Positions 20,158 through 33,285 of a stretch of 64,000 nt of DNA are shown in pieces. The stretch comes from Enterobacter vonholyi. GTDB lineage: Bacteria; Pseudomonadota; Gammaproteobacteria; Enterobacterales; Enterobacteriaceae. A program made the translations under genes and the position numbers. The first letter of the stretch is position 1; the number at the start of each line of letters is the position of its first letter. The notes beneath the pieces were generated by a model that was not told the origin of the DNA, searched no databases, and saw only the letters and a program-made list of their open reading frames with translations. The stretch covers positions 1 to 64,000 of the forward strand of contig NZ_VTUC01000010.1 in assembly GCF_008364555.1 (NCBI RefSeq), read 5' to 3'.

Positions 20158-21940
20158 TCGCCTTCTCCTTCTTCTCGGCGGCTTCTGCTTCTGCACCGTA
20201 CACGCGCTTAGCCGGCGGCAGCGTAGTGATTTTCACGTCGCTGTAGTCCAGACGTGTGGTGCCATCCGCATCGCGCCAGGCGAGAGTGTGTTTCAGGAAA
20301 TTGACGTCGTCACGTTCGGTGCAGCCTTCGTCCAGACGCTGGTGGGCTCCACGCGACTCTTTACGCGCCAGCGCAGAGTGCGCCATACATTCCGCTACGT
20401 TCAGACCGTGGCCCAGCTCGATAGTGTAGAGCAGGTCGGTGTTGAATACGCTGGAGGTATCGGTGATGCGCACGCGCTTGAAGCGCTCCTGCAGCTCCGC
20501 CAGCTTGTCGACGGTTTTTTGCATCAGCTCTGGCGTACGGTAGATACCGCAGCCTTCTTCCATCGACAGGCCCATCTCGTCGCGGATCTTAGACCAGTTC
20601 TCGTTACCCTCCTGGTTCACCAGATCTTTCAGGCGTTTTTCAACGTCTGTAACCTGCGCATCCAGTGCGGCACCGTTGGCTTCGCCTGCTGTAGCCGCCC
20701 GCTCCATCGCGCGCTCGCCCGCCATGCGGCCAAAGACCACCAGCTCTGCCAGCGAGTTAGACCCCAGACGGTTGGCGCCGTGCAGGCCCACTGAGGAACA
20801 CTCGCCGACGGCGAACAGACCTTTAATTCGGGTTTCACACTGCTGGTCGGTTTCGATCCCGCCCATGGTGTAGTGCGCCGTTGGACGCACCGGAATCGGC
20901 TCTTTCACCGGGTCGACGCCAACGTAGGCTTTTGCCAGTTCGCAGATGAACGGAAGACGTTCCAGCAGTTTCTTCTCGCCCAGATGACGCAGGTCGAGGT
21001 GAACGACGTCGCCGCGCGGCGTGGAGATAGTGTTGCCTTTGCGCCACTCGTGCCAGAAGGCCTGGGAGACTTTGTCGCGCGGGCCGAGTTCCATGTATTT
21101 GTTCTTCGGCTCGCCGAGCGGAGTTTCCGGGCCCATGCCGTAATCCTGCAGATAGCGGTAGCCGTTTTTGTTGACCAGAATACCGCCTTCACCGCGGCAG
21201 CCTTCCGTCATCAGAATGCCGGAGCCTGGCAGGCCGGTTGGGTGATACTGGACGAACTCCATATCGCGCAGGGGTACGCCATGGCTGAGCGCCATGCCCA
21301 TGCCGTCACCGGTGACGATGCCGCCGTTGGTGTTATAACGATAAACGCGACCCGCACCGCCCGTCGCCATCACTACCGCGTTGGCGCGGATCTGGACAAG
21401 CGTGCCTTCCATCATATTCATCGCCACCAGGCCGCGCGCGTGTCCGTCATCAACCAGAATGTCGAGGACGAAATGTTCATCGAAGCGCTGAATTTGTGGG
21501 AACTGAAGGGAGGTCTGGAACAGAGTGTGCAGCATGTGGAAGCCGGTTTTATCGGCGGCGAACCAGGTGCGTTCAATCTTCATTCCGCCAAAGCGGCGAA
21601 CGTTGACGCTGCCGTCCGGACGGCGGCTCCACGGACATCCCCACTGTTCAAGCTGGGTCATTTCCGTTGGACAATGATGCACAAAGTAGTCAACGACATC
21701 CTGTTCGCAAAGCCAGTCGCCCCCTGCAACCGTGTCGTGGAAATGGTATTCAAAGCTGTCATGATCCTGCGCAACGGCGGCGGATCCTCCTTCTGCTGCC
21801 ACAGTGTGACTACGCATTGGATAGACTTTTGAAATCAATGCGATTTTAGCGTTGGGATTAGCTTGTGCTGCAGCAATCGCAGCACGTAATCCAGCCCCGC
21901 CAGCGCCTATTACGGCAAGATCGGCTTGAAAAGTTTGCAC
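20150..21940 (-). CDS. frdA: Fumarate reductase flavoprotein subunit FrdA
   Basis: A 596-residue catalytic subunit that reduces fumarate to succinate in anaerobic respiration. The N-terminal [14 protein letters not shown] binds [14 protein letters not shown] carries the His that attaches the flavin covalently, and [21 protein letters not shown] region holds the active-site Arg. Start is GTG at 21940 with GGAGGAATGTC before it, giving a product close to the 602 residues of E. coli. First gene of frdABCD; its promoter has an FNR-type site. Confidence 0.97.
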   Translation of the reverse strand: MQTFQADLAVIGAGGAGLRAAIAAAQANPNAKIALISKVYPMRSHTVAAEGGSAAVAQDHDSFEYHFHDTVAGGDWLCEQDVVDYFVHHCPTEMTQLEQWGCPWSRRPDGSVNVRRFGGMKIERTWFAADKTGFHMLHTLFQTSLQFPQIQRFDEHFVLDILVDDGHARGLVAMNMMEGTLVQIRANAVVMATGGAGRVYRYNTNGGIVTGDGMGMALSHGVPLRDMEFVQYHPTGLPGSGILMTEGCRGEGGILVNKNGYRYLQDYGMGPETPLGEPKNKYMELGPRDKVSQAFWHEWRKGNTISTPRGDVVHLDLRHLGEKKLLERLPFICELAKAYVGVDPVKEPIPVRPTAHYTMGGIETDQQCETRIKGLFAVGECSSVGLHGANRLGSNSLAELVVFGRMAGERAMERAATAGEANGAALDAQVTDVEKRLKDLVNQEGNENWSKIRDEMGLSMEEGCGIYRTPELMQKTVDKLAELQERFKRVRITDTSSVFNTDLLYTIELGHGLNVAECMAHSALARKESRGAHQRLDEGCTERDDVNFLKHTLAWRDADGTTRLDYSDVKITTLPPAKRVYGAEAEAAEKKEKANG

Positions 21941-22250
21941 GACATTCCTCCAGATTTTTGTTATTTCGCAACGCGACAAACTAAAGGTAGTTCACCCGTC
22001 CAAAAGGACGATTGCGAAAGCGTTTCCACTGCTCCTTTATGGGTAAAACAGTATAACCGTGTAGATGTCAGGGAAATTTGACGTGTTCGATTTTTTTGCT
22101 GTTCTGTACGGCGATTTATCATGAAGATTGATGAAATACGTCACGAAAAAGTTCACCTAAATGAAATGCGCTTTTTTACTGCGCAAAATTTGTCTCTGCC
22201 CCTGCTAACGAGTAGACTTCGTGCCCTTGTCTGAAATCGGAGAACAACTC
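21941..22250. promoter_or_regulatory. Divergent frdA / epmA regulatory region
   Basis: A 310-base gap. On the minus strand an FNR-like box TCGAA-CACG-TCAAA (22077-22090) is centred about 41 bases before the expected frdA start point, with a TATACT -10 element at 22050-22055. This is the class II layout known for E. coli frdA, whose box is also a poor consensus match. The GAGCAG-rich leader between -10 and frdA resembles E. coli as well. No separate RNA or gene was seen. Confidence 0.65.
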
Positions 22251-23228
22251 ATGAGCGAAACGGCCACCTGGCAGCCGAGCGCATCCATCCCTAATCTGTT
22301 AAAACGCGCTGCAATTATGGCGGAGATCCGCCGTTTCTTTGCCGACCGCGGAGTCCTTGAGGTGGAAACGCCGTGCATGAGTCAGGCAACGGTAACGGAT
22401 ATTCATCTGGTCCCGTTTGAAACCCGTTTTGTTGGCCCCGGCCACTCTCAGGGGAGGAATTTGTACCTGATGACCAGCCCGGAATATCACATGAAACGCC
22501 TGCTGGCAGCGGGATGTGGCCCGGTGTATCAGCTGTGCCGCAGTTTCCGTAATGAAGAGATGGGTCGTCACCACAACCCGGAATTCACCATGCTGGAGTG
22601 GTACCGCCCGCATTATGATATGTACCGCCTGATGAATGAGGTGGACGATCTGCTCCAGCAGGTGCTGGACTGTTCAGAAGCCGAAACGCTCTCCTATCAG
22701 CAGGCTTTCCAACGCCATCTGGAAATCGATCCGCTGTCGGCGGATAAAACCCAGCTGCGTGAAGTAGCGGCAAAGCTGGATCTGAGCAACGTGGCGGATA
22801 CCGAAGAGGATCGCGACACGCTGCTGCAGCTGCTGTTCACCTTCGGCGTAGAACCGCAGATTGGCAAAGACCGTCCGACGTTTGTCTATCACTTCCCGGC
22901 AAGCCAGGCTTCACTGGCGCAGATCAGTACCGAAGATCATCGTGTCGCAGAGCGTTTTGAGGTCTATTACAAAGGCATCGAACTGGCGAACGGCTTCCAC
23001 GAACTGACTGATGCCCGCGAGCAGCAGCAGCGCTTCGAGCAGGATAACCGCAAGCGCGCCGCGCGCGGTCTGCCGCAGCAGCCTATTGATGTTAATTTGC
23101 TTGAAGCCTTAAAAGCGGGTCTGCCGGATTGCTCCGGCGTGGCGCTGGGTGTAGATCGTCTGGTGATGCTGGCCCTTGGCGCAGAGCAGCTTGGCGATGT
23201 GATTGCGTTTACCGTAGATCGCGCCTGA
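22251..23228 (+). CDS. epmA: EF-P--(R)-beta-lysine ligase EpmA
   Basis: A 325-residue paralogue of class II lysyl-tRNA synthetase that has the catalytic core but no anticodon domain. It adenylates (R)-beta-lysine, made by EpmB, and attaches it to Lys34 of EF-P. Motif 2 ([20 protein letters not shown]) and motif 3 ([14 protein letters not shown]) are intact. The start at 22251 ([10 protein letters not shown]) matches E. coli; the preceding in-frame codons lack a ribosome site. Its two partners, efp and epmB, lie about 9 kb to the left. Confidence 0.97.
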   Translation: MSETATWQPSASIPNLLKRAAIMAEIRRFFADRGVLEVETPCMSQATVTDIHLVPFETRFVGPGHSQGRNLYLMTSPEYHMKRLLAAGCGPVYQLCRSFRNEEMGRHHNPEFTMLEWYRPHYDMYRLMNEVDDLLQQVLDCSEAETLSYQQAFQRHLEIDPLSADKTQLREVAAKLDLSNVADTEEDRDTLLQLLFTFGVEPQIGKDRPTFVYHFPASQASLAQISTEDHRVAERFEVYYKGIELANGFHELTDAREQQQRFEQDNRKRAARGLPQQPIDVNLLEALKAGLPDCSGVALGVDRLVMLALGAEQLGDVIAFTVDRA

Positions 23229-23238
23229 CGGCAGTTAA

Positions 23239-23258
23239 CCCTCTCCCTTGGGAGAGGG
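23239..23258. repeat. Dispersed palindromic repeat (copy 2)
   Basis: CCCTCTCCC-TT-GGGAGAGGG, a perfect inverted repeat between convergent epmA and mscM. It could act as a bidirectional terminator although T tracts are weak. Confidence 0.7.
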
Positions 23259-23272
23259 TAGCCCCGCTTATC

Positions 23273-26200
23273 TTACAAACTCCCCGCCGGGCGCGTACGC
23301 GCCGCTGACGTCAATGTTCTTCCCGTTTTACGCCCGTCCAGGCTTTCCAGACGCATCTGGAACGGTGGGAACGGCATATCAATACCGTGCTCGCGGAAGC
23401 CTGCCAGAATCAGCTGGTGGATCTCATGGCGCAGCGGCATACGGTGGCCCATTTCGGCAGCGTAGATACGCAGCTCGAAAATCTGGATCCCCTGCTGTAA
23501 ATCCACCAGGAACACTTCCGGTGCCGGGTTATCGATCACCAGCGAGCAGCGCTCTGCGGCTGTGTAGAGGATCTGGGTGACCTCTTCGCTGTTGGCGTCC
23601 GACGGCGCCGGTACCGTCAGCACAACACGGGTAACGGAGTCTGACAGCGACCAGTTGATGAACTGCTCGGTAATAAACGCCTTGTTCGGTACGATGATCT
23701 CTTTGCGATCCCAGTCGCTGATCGTTGTCGCGCGGGTGTTGATCTTGGTGATGCTGCCGGTCAGATCGCGGATCGTGACGGTATCGCCAATACGGATCGG
23801 TTTTTCGAACAGAATGATCAGGCCAGAGATGAAGTTGGCGAAAATCTCCTGTAAACCAAAACCTAACCCTACACCAAGGGCCGCCACCAGCCACTGCAGC
23901 TTCGACCACTCAATACCGATCATTGAGAAGCCAACCAGTCCGCCAAACAGCATGATCAGATATTTGGTTATGGTCGTAATCGCATAACCCGTCCCCGGCG
24001 TTAAATCCAGATGCTGCAGCAGCGCCAGCTCCAGCAGCGCCGGGAAGTTGCGCACCAGCTGCGTGGTAATGATCAGTACCAGAATGGCAATCAGCACCGC
24101 CCCTAAGGTGATCGGCTCCAGGCTTTCAACACCCTGCACCGTGGACGTCACGTCCCACAGAGAGATGTTCTCCAGGAAACCAAATGCGGAGTGGATCTCT
24201 GACCACAGGAATATGACCGACAGGAGGGCAATCAGCATCAGTATGGAACGAACCAGGCGCAGGGACTGGGTGCTGATGGCATCCAGATCCAGTTCGACCT
24301 CGTCCGCCTCCGTCGTGCCTTCCGTACTGTTGACGTGGTTTGGCTCTTCCTCACCCCGCGCGCGCTGGGCGAGGATCTCCGCCCGGCGATGCTTGGCTCG
24401 GTCAAAGGCCAGACGGCGGCGCTGGATCAGCATCCAGCGGCGGATCACGTGGTACACCACCAGCAGCAGGAACCAGATGGCCACCGAGGTTTCCAGCCTT
24501 GCCAGCAGCGCCTGCGCGGTTGCCAGATAGCCCACCGCGGCTGCCAGCATCGCAAACAGCGGCGCGCTAAGCAGCAGGTTCCAGAGCAGCCGGTTGAACA
24601 TGTTTTCGCCGCTGCCAGATTTATCGAGATAGAGCGGAATACCCGCGCGTTTCAGGCTGAGCGTGACGATGGCCAGCGCCCCGCATATCAGCATAAAGCA
24701 GAGACGGCCCAGCGAGCCTGAGAATTCCCGGTCGTTGAGATTGTCGAACATGATCAGCGCCATAATCAGCGGCACAATCAGCCCGATGCTCATCAGGTAG
24801 TAACGCATGGCGCGCGCAACGCGATTACGCGGCCAGCCAAAGTGGGTGATAAACAGGCCATTGGGGCGCGCGAAGGTGGCGCAAATCATGACTACCCACA
24901 GCAGCGGCACCGTGGCGGTGACGCCATCGCCAATCGCGACCGCGAGCGGATAGGGCCAGGCTTCCCGCAGGCCATACCCCAGCGTCATCCACAGCACCGG
25001 CAGCGGGGAGGCGACAAGAATCGACCAGAATACGGTGCGCAACGTTAGCCAGAAGTGATCCTGGGTGACTTTCCCGACCCTGGAGCTGGAACGCTCCAGG
25101 AAGCGAGTGAAATGTCTGCGCGAGTAAATGCTGAAGCCCACCAGAATCAACGCCCCCAGCAGTGGGAAAATGGTCTCTTTGCTGGTGAACATCATCACGC
25201 TGGCCTGTCCCAGCTGGCTGAAGGTGTCCAGCGAAATCAGGCGGCGCAGGTCCTGGACGATCTCAATCGGCCACGAGAAGGTCATCGGACGCACGTCGGA
25301 CGTCCAGAAGAGATAACGGTGCGTCGCCTCGTTCACCTCTTTCAGCGCATCTTCCAGCTGGCTATTGGAGACTTTTAGCTTGGTCAGCTCCAGAATCAGC
25401 GTATCCCCGCCCTGGAGCAAAGAGTTCAGCAGTTCACGCTGGGTACGCAGCTGGGCTTCCAGAATACGGTTTTGCTCGCTGGTCAGGGGCTGTCCGTCAG
25501 CCTGACGGATCTGGCGGATTTGCGGCTGTTTATTAAGGAGATCTTCAAAGTGCAGTCGCTGAACGCGCAGCTGGGCCATCTCGGTATCCAGCTGTTGCGG
25601 CTTCGGCATTTCCGGCAGGCGCGCGACCTGGGCACGTAGCGCTTCGCCCAGCAGGTTTGATGACCCGAGCCACTGGGACTGCTCGCGCAGGGTGTTGAGC
25701 GCCTGGCGAACCTGAAGGGTTTGATTGGTGGCCTGACGTTGCTGCGAGGCAACCAGATCCATACGCTGCGCCTGCTGATTCAGCGCGGCAGAAAGCTCGC
25801 GGTTGACCTTAAACTGTTCGACGATGCCGGCAGGCAAGTTATCGCTGTTTTCTGCCAGCAGTTCGGTACTTTCCAGCGCGCGCTCCGCCTCGCGTTGACG
25901 CTGACTGTTGAGCTGATTGCGCAGGGCCTGGAGATACGCATCCAGTTGCTCGCTCTGCTTCTGAGCGAGTTCAGAGCGCATCCGCGACAGCTCCTGGCGG
26001 TTATTGGCGGAAAGCTGCGCCAGCTCAAGCTCATCGACAAGGGCCTTCAGGCGAGCCGATTCTGCCTGCAGGCCCAGATTTTGGGCCTGAGCCTGTGGCG
26101 TATTGCCGCTTTGCGTGCCCACGCGGCGCTCAACTTCATTAAGCTGGCGACGGGCGTCGGTTTGCTGCTGCGGAAGCTGGCTAAGGGAGTCGGCAATTTC

Positions 26201-26596
26201 GCGCGCGCGCTCCTGCTCCTGCTGAGCAAGGCGGCTCTTTTCCAGAAGCTGGCTGCTGACCTGCAGGATCTCCTGGTTCAGCGCGTCGGAGGTCATTCCT
26301 GCGGGCACATCGCGCGGTTCGTCACGCAAATTATTGAGCTGCGAGCGTAGCGTCTGCGAGAGTTTTGGGAAGTTGTCGATAACCTGCTGATACTGCTGAG
26401 CGCGCTCAAGAGAGCCTTTCCGCTCCTCAAGCGCGTTCAGGGCAGCCTGGAGCGACTCGACGGTCTCCGGCTGAGCGGGTTTGGCCGCTTTTGCCTGCTC
26501 CAGTTCCTGGGTTATCTGTTTGGCGTCGGGGGCTGTCGCTGCGTACGCCCCCATGCTGAGGCACCAGGCCATCAGTAGAACGATAATCGGGCGCAC
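23273..26596 (-). CDS. mscM: Miniconductance mechanosensitive channel MscM (YjeP)
   Basis: An 1107-residue protein of the MscS superfamily, the same length as E. coli MscM. A signal peptide (ends AYA) is followed by about 450 residues of periplasmic coiled coil, many hydrophobic helices, and the C-terminal MscS channel domain with the pore helix run QWLVAALGVGLGFGLQEIFANF and GDTVTIRDLTGSI. It opens under membrane tension to release solutes in hypoosmotic shock. The GTG start at 26596 has AAGGATCG before it and lies 19 bases after psd, so the two form an operon as in E. coli. Confidence 0.96.
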   Translation of the reverse strand: MRPIIVLLMAWCLSMGAYAATAPDAKQITQELEQAKAAKPAQPETVESLQAALNALEERKGSLERAQQYQQVIDNFPKLSQTLRSQLNNLRDEPRDVPAGMTSDALNQEILQVSSQLLEKSRLAQQEQERAREIADSLSQLPQQQTDARRQLNEVERRVGTQSGNTPQAQAQNLGLQAESARLKALVDELELAQLSANNRQELSRMRSELAQKQSEQLDAYLQALRNQLNSQRQREAERALESTELLAENSDNLPAGIVEQFKVNRELSAALNQQAQRMDLVASQQRQATNQTLQVRQALNTLREQSQWLGSSNLLGEALRAQVARLPEMPKPQQLDTEMAQLRVQRLHFEDLLNKQPQIRQIRQADGQPLTSEQNRILEAQLRTQRELLNSLLQGGDTLILELTKLKVSNSQLEDALKEVNEATHRYLFWTSDVRPMTFSWPIEIVQDLRRLISLDTFSQLGQASVMMFTSKETIFPLLGALILVGFSIYSRRHFTRFLERSSSRVGKVTQDHFWLTLRTVFWSILVASPLPVLWMTLGYGLREAWPYPLAVAIGDGVTATVPLLWVVMICATFARPNGLFITHFGWPRNRVARAMRYYLMSIGLIVPLIMALIMFDNLNDREFSGSLGRLCFMLICGALAIVTLSLKRAGIPLYLDKSGSGENMFNRLLWNLLLSAPLFAMLAAAVGYLATAQALLARLETSVAIWFLLLVVYHVIRRWMLIQRRRLAFDRAKHRRAEILAQRARGEEEPNHVNSTEGTTEADEVELDLDAISTQSLRLVRSILMLIALLSVIFLWSEIHSAFGFLENISLWDVTSTVQGVESLEPITLGAVLIAILVLIITTQLVRNFPALLELALLQHLDLTPGTGYAITTITKYLIMLFGGLVGFSMIGIEWSKLQWLVAALGVGLGFGLQEIFANFISGLIILFEKPIRIGDTVTIRDLTGSITKINTRATTISDWDRKEIIVPNKAFITEQFINWSLSDSVTRVVLTVPAPSDANSEEVTQILYTAAERCSLVIDNPAPEVFLVDLQQGIQIFELRIYAAEMGHRMPLRHEIHQLILAGFREHGIDMPFPPFQMRLESLDGRKTGRTLTSAARTRPAGSL

Positions 26597-26615
26597 GTCA
26601 GCGATCCTTCTGTTG

Positions 26616-27584
26616 TTAGCCTTCGTCTTTTTTGTCGTCAACCAGCGGGCTGGCGTCGTGCTCGGCGCTAATCTCTTCCTGTGACAGCGGTGCTGGTTCT
26701 GCATCCGGCGTCACGAAGGTTTCGGTTGAGACCGCCAGCGGCTGGCCCAGCTTGGTGACCGACAGGCTTTCGAGCTGTTCAGCCAGCTTCACTTTGCCAG
26801 GTGCAAACAGGTTGATCACGGTGGAGCCCAGCTTAAAGCGACCCATCTCCTGACCTTTGAGCAGGGCCACAGAGCCTTCCGCTTCACCGGCAGGCCAGGT
26901 CCAGCGTTTGATCACGCCTTCGCGCGGTGGGGTGATGGTGCCGGCCCAGACGGTTTCAATGCTGCCTACGATGGTTGCACCCACCAGAATCTGTGCCATA
27001 GGGCCAAATTCAGTATCGAACAGACAGATGACGCGCTCGTTACGGGCAAACAGGTTCGGCACGTTCTGCGCGGTCAGGTGGTTTACGGAGAACAGATCGC
27101 CCGGGACATAAATCATTTCACGCAGGATACCGTTACACGGCATGTGCACGCGGTGATAGTCGCGCGGTGACAGATAGGTGGTGGCAAACGTACCGTTGCG
27201 GAACAGATCCGCCATCAGGTAGTTACCTGCCAGCAGCGCTTCCAGACTGTAGTTATGGCCCTTCGCCTGCAGGATTTTGTCGTCTTCGATGTTACCCAAC
27301 TGGCTGATCACGCCGTCTGCTGGCATCACCAGGACGTTAGGATCGGTGTTCAGCGGGCGCACTTCGTCGCGCAGCGGGCGCACGAAGAACTCGTTGAAGG
27401 TGCGGTAGCTGGCGGTATCCGGCTTCTGCGCCTCTTTCATGTCGACCTTGTAATATTTTACGAAAAGATCGATGACCAGTTTGGTCAGCCAGCCTGCGCG
27501 TTTGCTCGCGCCCCAGCCCGCCAGGCGAGTGAGCCACAGTTTTGGCAGAATGTATTGAAGCGAAAGTTTAAATGCGTTTAACAA
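26616..27584 (-). CDS. psd: Phosphatidylserine decarboxylase proenzyme
   Basis: A 322-residue inner-membrane enzyme that makes phosphatidylethanolamine from phosphatidylserine. The LGST self-cleavage motif is at residues 252-255, Ser254 becoming the pyruvoyl group; Asp90 and His147, the other members of the maturation triad, are present. The C-terminal tail is long and acidic. Same length as E. coli Psd. It precedes mscM by 19 bases and follows rsgA by 97 bases on the same strand. Confidence 0.97.
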   Translation of the reverse strand: MLNAFKLSLQYILPKLWLTRLAGWGASKRAGWLTKLVIDLFVKYYKVDMKEAQKPDTASYRTFNEFFVRPLRDEVRPLNTDPNVLVMPADGVISQLGNIEDDKILQAKGHNYSLEALLAGNYLMADLFRNGTFATTYLSPRDYHRVHMPCNGILREMIYVPGDLFSVNHLTAQNVPNLFARNERVICLFDTEFGPMAQILVGATIVGSIETVWAGTITPPREGVIKRWTWPAGEAEGSVALLKGQEMGRFKLGSTVINLFAPGKVKLAEQLESLSVTKLGQPLAVSTETFVTPDAEPAPLSQEEISAEHDASPLVDDKKDEG

Positions 27585-27681
27585 GGTAGCCTCCAGGCCA
27601 TTGTTTTGTCGTTCCTGATCCGGCGTTAAGCCGCCGGAACCTGAAAAAGGGGGACGATTTTAGCGATGCTTAGCTTAGTTG

Positions 27682-28734
27682 TCAGTTATCAGAATCAGAA
27701 AAGTTTTTACGCGTTTTTACGTCTTCCATGCTCTCAAGAATACGGTGGTAATTCTCGAAGCGGGTTTCCGCGATCTCGCCTTTCTCAACCGCTTCACGGA
27801 TAGCGCAGCCTGGGTCGTTATCGTGTTTACAGTCGCGGTATTTACAAGCGCCTAAATAATCATGGAATTCGACAAATCCGTTAAAGATTTGTTCCGGCTC
27901 AAGGTGCCACAAACCGAACTCACGCACCCCTGGGGAGTCGATCACGTCGCCGCCGTGCGGGAAGTGGTACAGGCGTGACGCGGTGGTGGTGTGCTGGCCC
28001 AGACCCGAGACATCAGAGACATCGTTGGTCAGGATCTCTTGCTTGAGGCCAAGCAGGTTGTTCAGCAGGCTTGATTTACCTACGCCGGACTGGCCCGCAA
28101 AGATACTGATGCGGTCGGTAAGCGCCTCTTCCAGCGGTTTAAGACCATCTTTGGTGTGGCTGGAGACCATCAGCACGCGATAACCAATTTTGCGGTAGAT
28201 ATCCATCTGCTCATTCACGAAGGCCATGCCGTCGTCATCCAGCAGATCGATTTTGTTCAATACGATAATCGGTTCAACCTGCAGCGTTTCGCAGGCGACG
28301 AGGTATCGATCGATAATATTGAGCGAAAGTTCAGGCAAAATCGCCGATACGATAACAATCTGGTTAATGTTAGCGGCAATCGGTTTGACCCCGTCGTAGA
28401 AGTCGGGACGGGTTAACACGGACGTGCGCTCATGGACCGCTTCAACGATACCTTTTACCGTCACGCCTTCCGCCGCCTCTTTGCCCGGTCTCCAGACCAC
28501 GCGATCGCCGGTCACCAGGGAACGAATGGTCCGGCGGATATTGCAACGGTGAATATCCCCGTCGGCGGATTCGACATCGGCATGCATACCGAAACGGCTG
28601 ATGACTACGCCTTCTGTCGCTTCACCAAACAGGTTGTCGTCATAATCCGGCTTCTCCGAAGTGGTTTTAAGACGGCGCTGGTGGTTGGCGTTTACGCGGC
28701 GCTGCTGCCCTTTGGAGAGTTTATTTTTACTCAA
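27682..28734 (-). CDS. rsgA: Small-ribosomal-subunit GTPase RsgA
   Basis: A 350-residue circularly permuted GTPase that helps late maturation of the 30S subunit. An N-terminal OB fold is followed by the permuted G motifs NKID (G4), GQSGVGKSS (G1) and DSPG (G3), and a C-terminal zinc finger with CKYRDCKH and CAI. I take TTG at 28734 ([10 protein letters not shown] after the start) because it gives the E. coli length with AGGAG upstream; a longer frame to an ATG exists. Divergent from orn. Confidence 0.95.
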   Translation of the reverse strand: MSKNKLSKGQQRRVNANHQRRLKTTSEKPDYDDNLFGEATEGVVISRFGMHADVESADGDIHRCNIRRTIRSLVTGDRVVWRPGKEAAEGVTVKGIVEAVHERTSVLTRPDFYDGVKPIAANINQIVIVSAILPELSLNIIDRYLVACETLQVEPIIVLNKIDLLDDDGMAFVNEQMDIYRKIGYRVLMVSSHTKDGLKPLEEALTDRISIFAGQSGVGKSSLLNNLLGLKQEILTNDVSDVSGLGQHTTTASRLYHFPHGGDVIDSPGVREFGLWHLEPEQIFNGFVEFHDYLGACKYRDCKHDNDPGCAIREAVEKGEIAETRFENYHRILESMEDVKTRKNFSDSDN

Positions 28735-28841
28735 TCGCGCTGGCTCCTGGTCGCCCGTAAGGGGCAAAACCTCTATGATACACTCTAATTAATACTAGTT
28801 AACCTGCTACTGCCGGTTATGCGAGAAGGGTGGAAAATAAC

Positions 28842-29387
28842 ATGAGCGCGGATGAAAACAACCTGATTTGGATCGATCTCGAAATGACCGGGCTGGATCC
28901 CGAGCGCGATCGCATCATTGAAATTGCAACTCTGGTGACGGACGCCAACCTGAATATCCTGGCTGAAGGGCCAACGATTGCGGTGCATCAGTCCGACGAC
29001 CAGCTGGCTTTGATGGATGAATGGAACGTGCGCACCCACACCGGCAGTGGCCTGGTTGAGCGCGTGAAGGCGAGCACGTTCGGTGACCGCGAGGCGGAGC
29101 TGGCGACGCTTGAGTTCCTGAAACAGTGGGTTCCGGCAGGCAAATCGCCAATCTGTGGGAATAGCATCGGCCAGGATCGCCGTTTCCTGTTTAAGTACAT
29201 GCCGGAGCTGGAGTCTTACTTCCACTACCGTTATCTGGATGTCAGCACTTTGAAAGAGCTGGCGCGTCGCTGGAAACCTGAAATCCTCGACGGCTTTAAA
29301 AAGCAGGGGACGCACCAGGCGATGGACGATATCCGAGAGTCCGTGGCGGAGCTTTCCTACTACCGCGAAAACTTTATTAAGCTGTGA
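28842..29387 (+). CDS. orn: Oligoribonuclease
   Basis: A 181-residue DEDDh-type 3'-5' exoribonuclease that degrades very short RNAs and pGpG, an essential last step of RNA turnover. Catalytic residues are visible: Asp12 and Glu14 (IDLEMTG), Asp112 (GQDRRF), His158 and Asp163 (HQAMDD). The start at 28842 (MSADENN) is preceded by GGTGGAAAATA. Followed by a terminator and the tRNA-Gly genes. Confidence 0.97.
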   Translation: MSADENNLIWIDLEMTGLDPERDRIIEIATLVTDANLNILAEGPTIAVHQSDDQLALMDEWNVRTHTGSGLVERVKASTFGDREAELATLEFLKQWVPAGKSPICGNSIGQDRRFLFKYMPELESYFHYRYLDVSTLKELARRWKPEILDGFKKQGTHQAMDDIRESVAELSYYRENFIKL

Positions 29388-29393
29388 TTTTGC

Positions 29394-29423
29394 GATCCGG
29401 CGCCTTGCGTGGCCGGGTTTTTG
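29394..29423 (+). terminator. Intrinsic terminator of orn
   Basis: CCGGC and GCCGG pair around a GC-rich loop and are followed by GTTTTTG, just after the orn stop codon. Confidence 0.75.
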
Positions 29424-29495
29424 TCGTTAAATTGTTCAGCTTGCCGATTTAATAAGCATTTGAACTTAATTTCGAAAAAATCGCTTTAAGGGGGG

Positions 29496-29523
29496 TTGCA
29501 GCTAAAAGGATTTCTCGTATAAT
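29496..29523 (+). promoter_or_regulatory. Promoter of the tRNA-Gly operon
   Basis: TTGCAG and a perfect TATAAT separated by 16 bases, followed by the GC-rich discriminator GCGCCTCCC typical of stable-RNA promoters under stringent control. The first tRNA begins about 60 bases downstream. Confidence 0.85.
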
Positions 29524-29583
29524 GCGCCTCCCGTAACGACAGAGAATTACACGTTACGACAGCAACAAAAGCAGTGCAGATTT

Positions 29584-29659
<76 letters not shown>

Positions 29660-29695
29660 AAATTTGAAAGTGCTTTCACAGCACAGACTGCCCAA

Positions 29696-29771
<76 letters not shown>

Positions 29772-29807
29772 AAATTTGAAAGTGCTTCCACAGCACGGAC
29801 CACCCAA

Positions 29808-29883
<76 letters not shown>

Positions 29884-29899
29884 AATTCTTCTTCATCTC

Positions 29900-30153
29900 T
29901 AAAATATCCACAGCGAAAAGCGTCGCTGGGGACGTTTTCTATTGTCTCTGAAATACTCTTTTTAACAGAGTTATCCACAGAAACTGCGCTTAACCGAAAC
30001 AGGGTTAAAACTTAGCAGGGTGAATAATATCTCCATAACTAACTCTTTTTAAAGAATAAAATTTGATTTCAAAATGTTATTGAGATCACTTGACCTCTTC
30101 TCCAGCCCAGATGGCGCTTGAGTTTGTAATTTTATTCACAGGCTGTGAATAGT
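29900..30153. promoter_or_regulatory. datA: datA-like DnaA-titration locus
   Basis: This 250-base AT-rich gap between glyVXY and queG holds a cluster of DnaA boxes. TTATCCACA (29971-29979) and TTATTCACA (30132-30140) are perfect, and ATATCCACA (29904-29912), an inverted GGTGAATAA (30019-30027) and an inverted TGTGAATAG (30144-30152) each have one mismatch. The last two boxes face each other across three bases. An AT-rich IHF-like stretch lies near 30057-30068. In E. coli the replication-control locus datA sits beside glyVXY, so position and content agree. Confidence 0.75.
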
Positions 30154-31291
30154 TCAGGCATCCCGCGGAAGCCCTTTTTCAATCACCCTCACCAGACGCT
30201 GTTTCTTCGGCAGCTGCACCTCGACCACGCAGGCATTACGTTTCTCAATTTGCTGCGCAATCGCCCACTCGATGTGCTCATCAAGAAGTGGGTGCTCACC
30301 TCGACGGCTTTCAAGCGCCTGAATATTGGCTTCATCCCACGGGGCATTCCCCAGCGCGACGGCAACATTACGCAGCCAGCGCAAATGACCGATACGGCGA
30401 ATGGCAGAACCTTCCGTCACCTTCAGGAACCAGGCCTCGGTCCAGGCGAACAGCTCAATAAGCGGCGGAGCATGCAGCGCCTTACGCGGGCTGAAATCCT
30501 CTTCGTCCGTTAGCTGCGAATAGCGGTTCCACGGGCAGATGAGCTGGCAATCGTCGCAGCCGTAGATGCGGTTGCCGATAAGCGGCCGGAACTCCTCTGG
30601 AATGGCCCCTTCCAGCTCGATAGTGAGGTAGGAGATGCAGCGGCGTGCATCAACAGTGTAAGGCTTGACGATAGCACCCGTCGGGCAGATGGTCATGCAG
30701 GCCACGCAGCGCCCGCAGCCTTCTTCGACCGGGCCGTCTACCGGCAGCGGTAAATCAATCAGCAGTTCGCCCAGGAAGAAGAACGATCCGGCGTCACGGC
30801 TGAGGATAAGTGAGTGCTTACCTGTCCATCCAAGCCCGGCTTTTTCGGCGATCGGGCGCTCAAGAATAGGCGCAGAATCGACAAAGGGTCTAAAATTCAG
30901 CGAAACACAGTGCTGCTGAATGGTTTCCCCGAGTTTTTTTAAGCGGTTACGCAAGAGCTTATGGTAATCACGACCCAAAGCGTACCGGCTGACGTAACCC
31001 AAAGAGGGATTTTTTAGCGTGCGCGCAAAGGCCGCGTTGGCGGGTAGATAGTTCATGCGCACGCTGATGACGCGTAATGTGCCCGGTAAAAGCTCGTGAG
31101 GACGGGCGCGCATCATGCCATGACGCGCCATCCATTCCATTTCGCCGTGGTATTGTTTATCCAGCCAGGCCTGCAGTTTCGGCTCGCTGGCGGAAAGGTC
31201 GGTATCGGTAATGCCCACCTTCTGGAAGCCAAGCTCAGCACCCCACTGTTTTATTTTTTGCGCTAATTCATTGAGATCGAGGGGCTGTGAC

Positions 31292-31293
<2 letters not shown>
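30154..31293 (-). CDS. queG: Epoxyqueuosine reductase QueG
   Basis: A 379-residue cobalamin and iron-sulfur enzyme that performs the last step of queuosine synthesis, reducing epoxyqueuosine in tRNA wobble position 34. Two ferredoxin-like [4Fe-4S] motifs are intact: CGRCVACMTICP and CDDCQLICPW. The C-terminal part has the HEAT-like repeat seen in family members. The start at 31293 matches the E. coli length. Its ATG and the ATG of divergent nnr share the four bases CATG. Confidence 0.96.
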
Positions 31294-33269
<1,976 letters not shown>

Positions 33270-33285
33270 GCGTAGGGATGACGGG

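Noticed and set aside
20873..21832. 319-residue open frame opposite frdA
   Set aside because: Antisense shadow of a conserved gene with strong codon bias; no recognisable domain.
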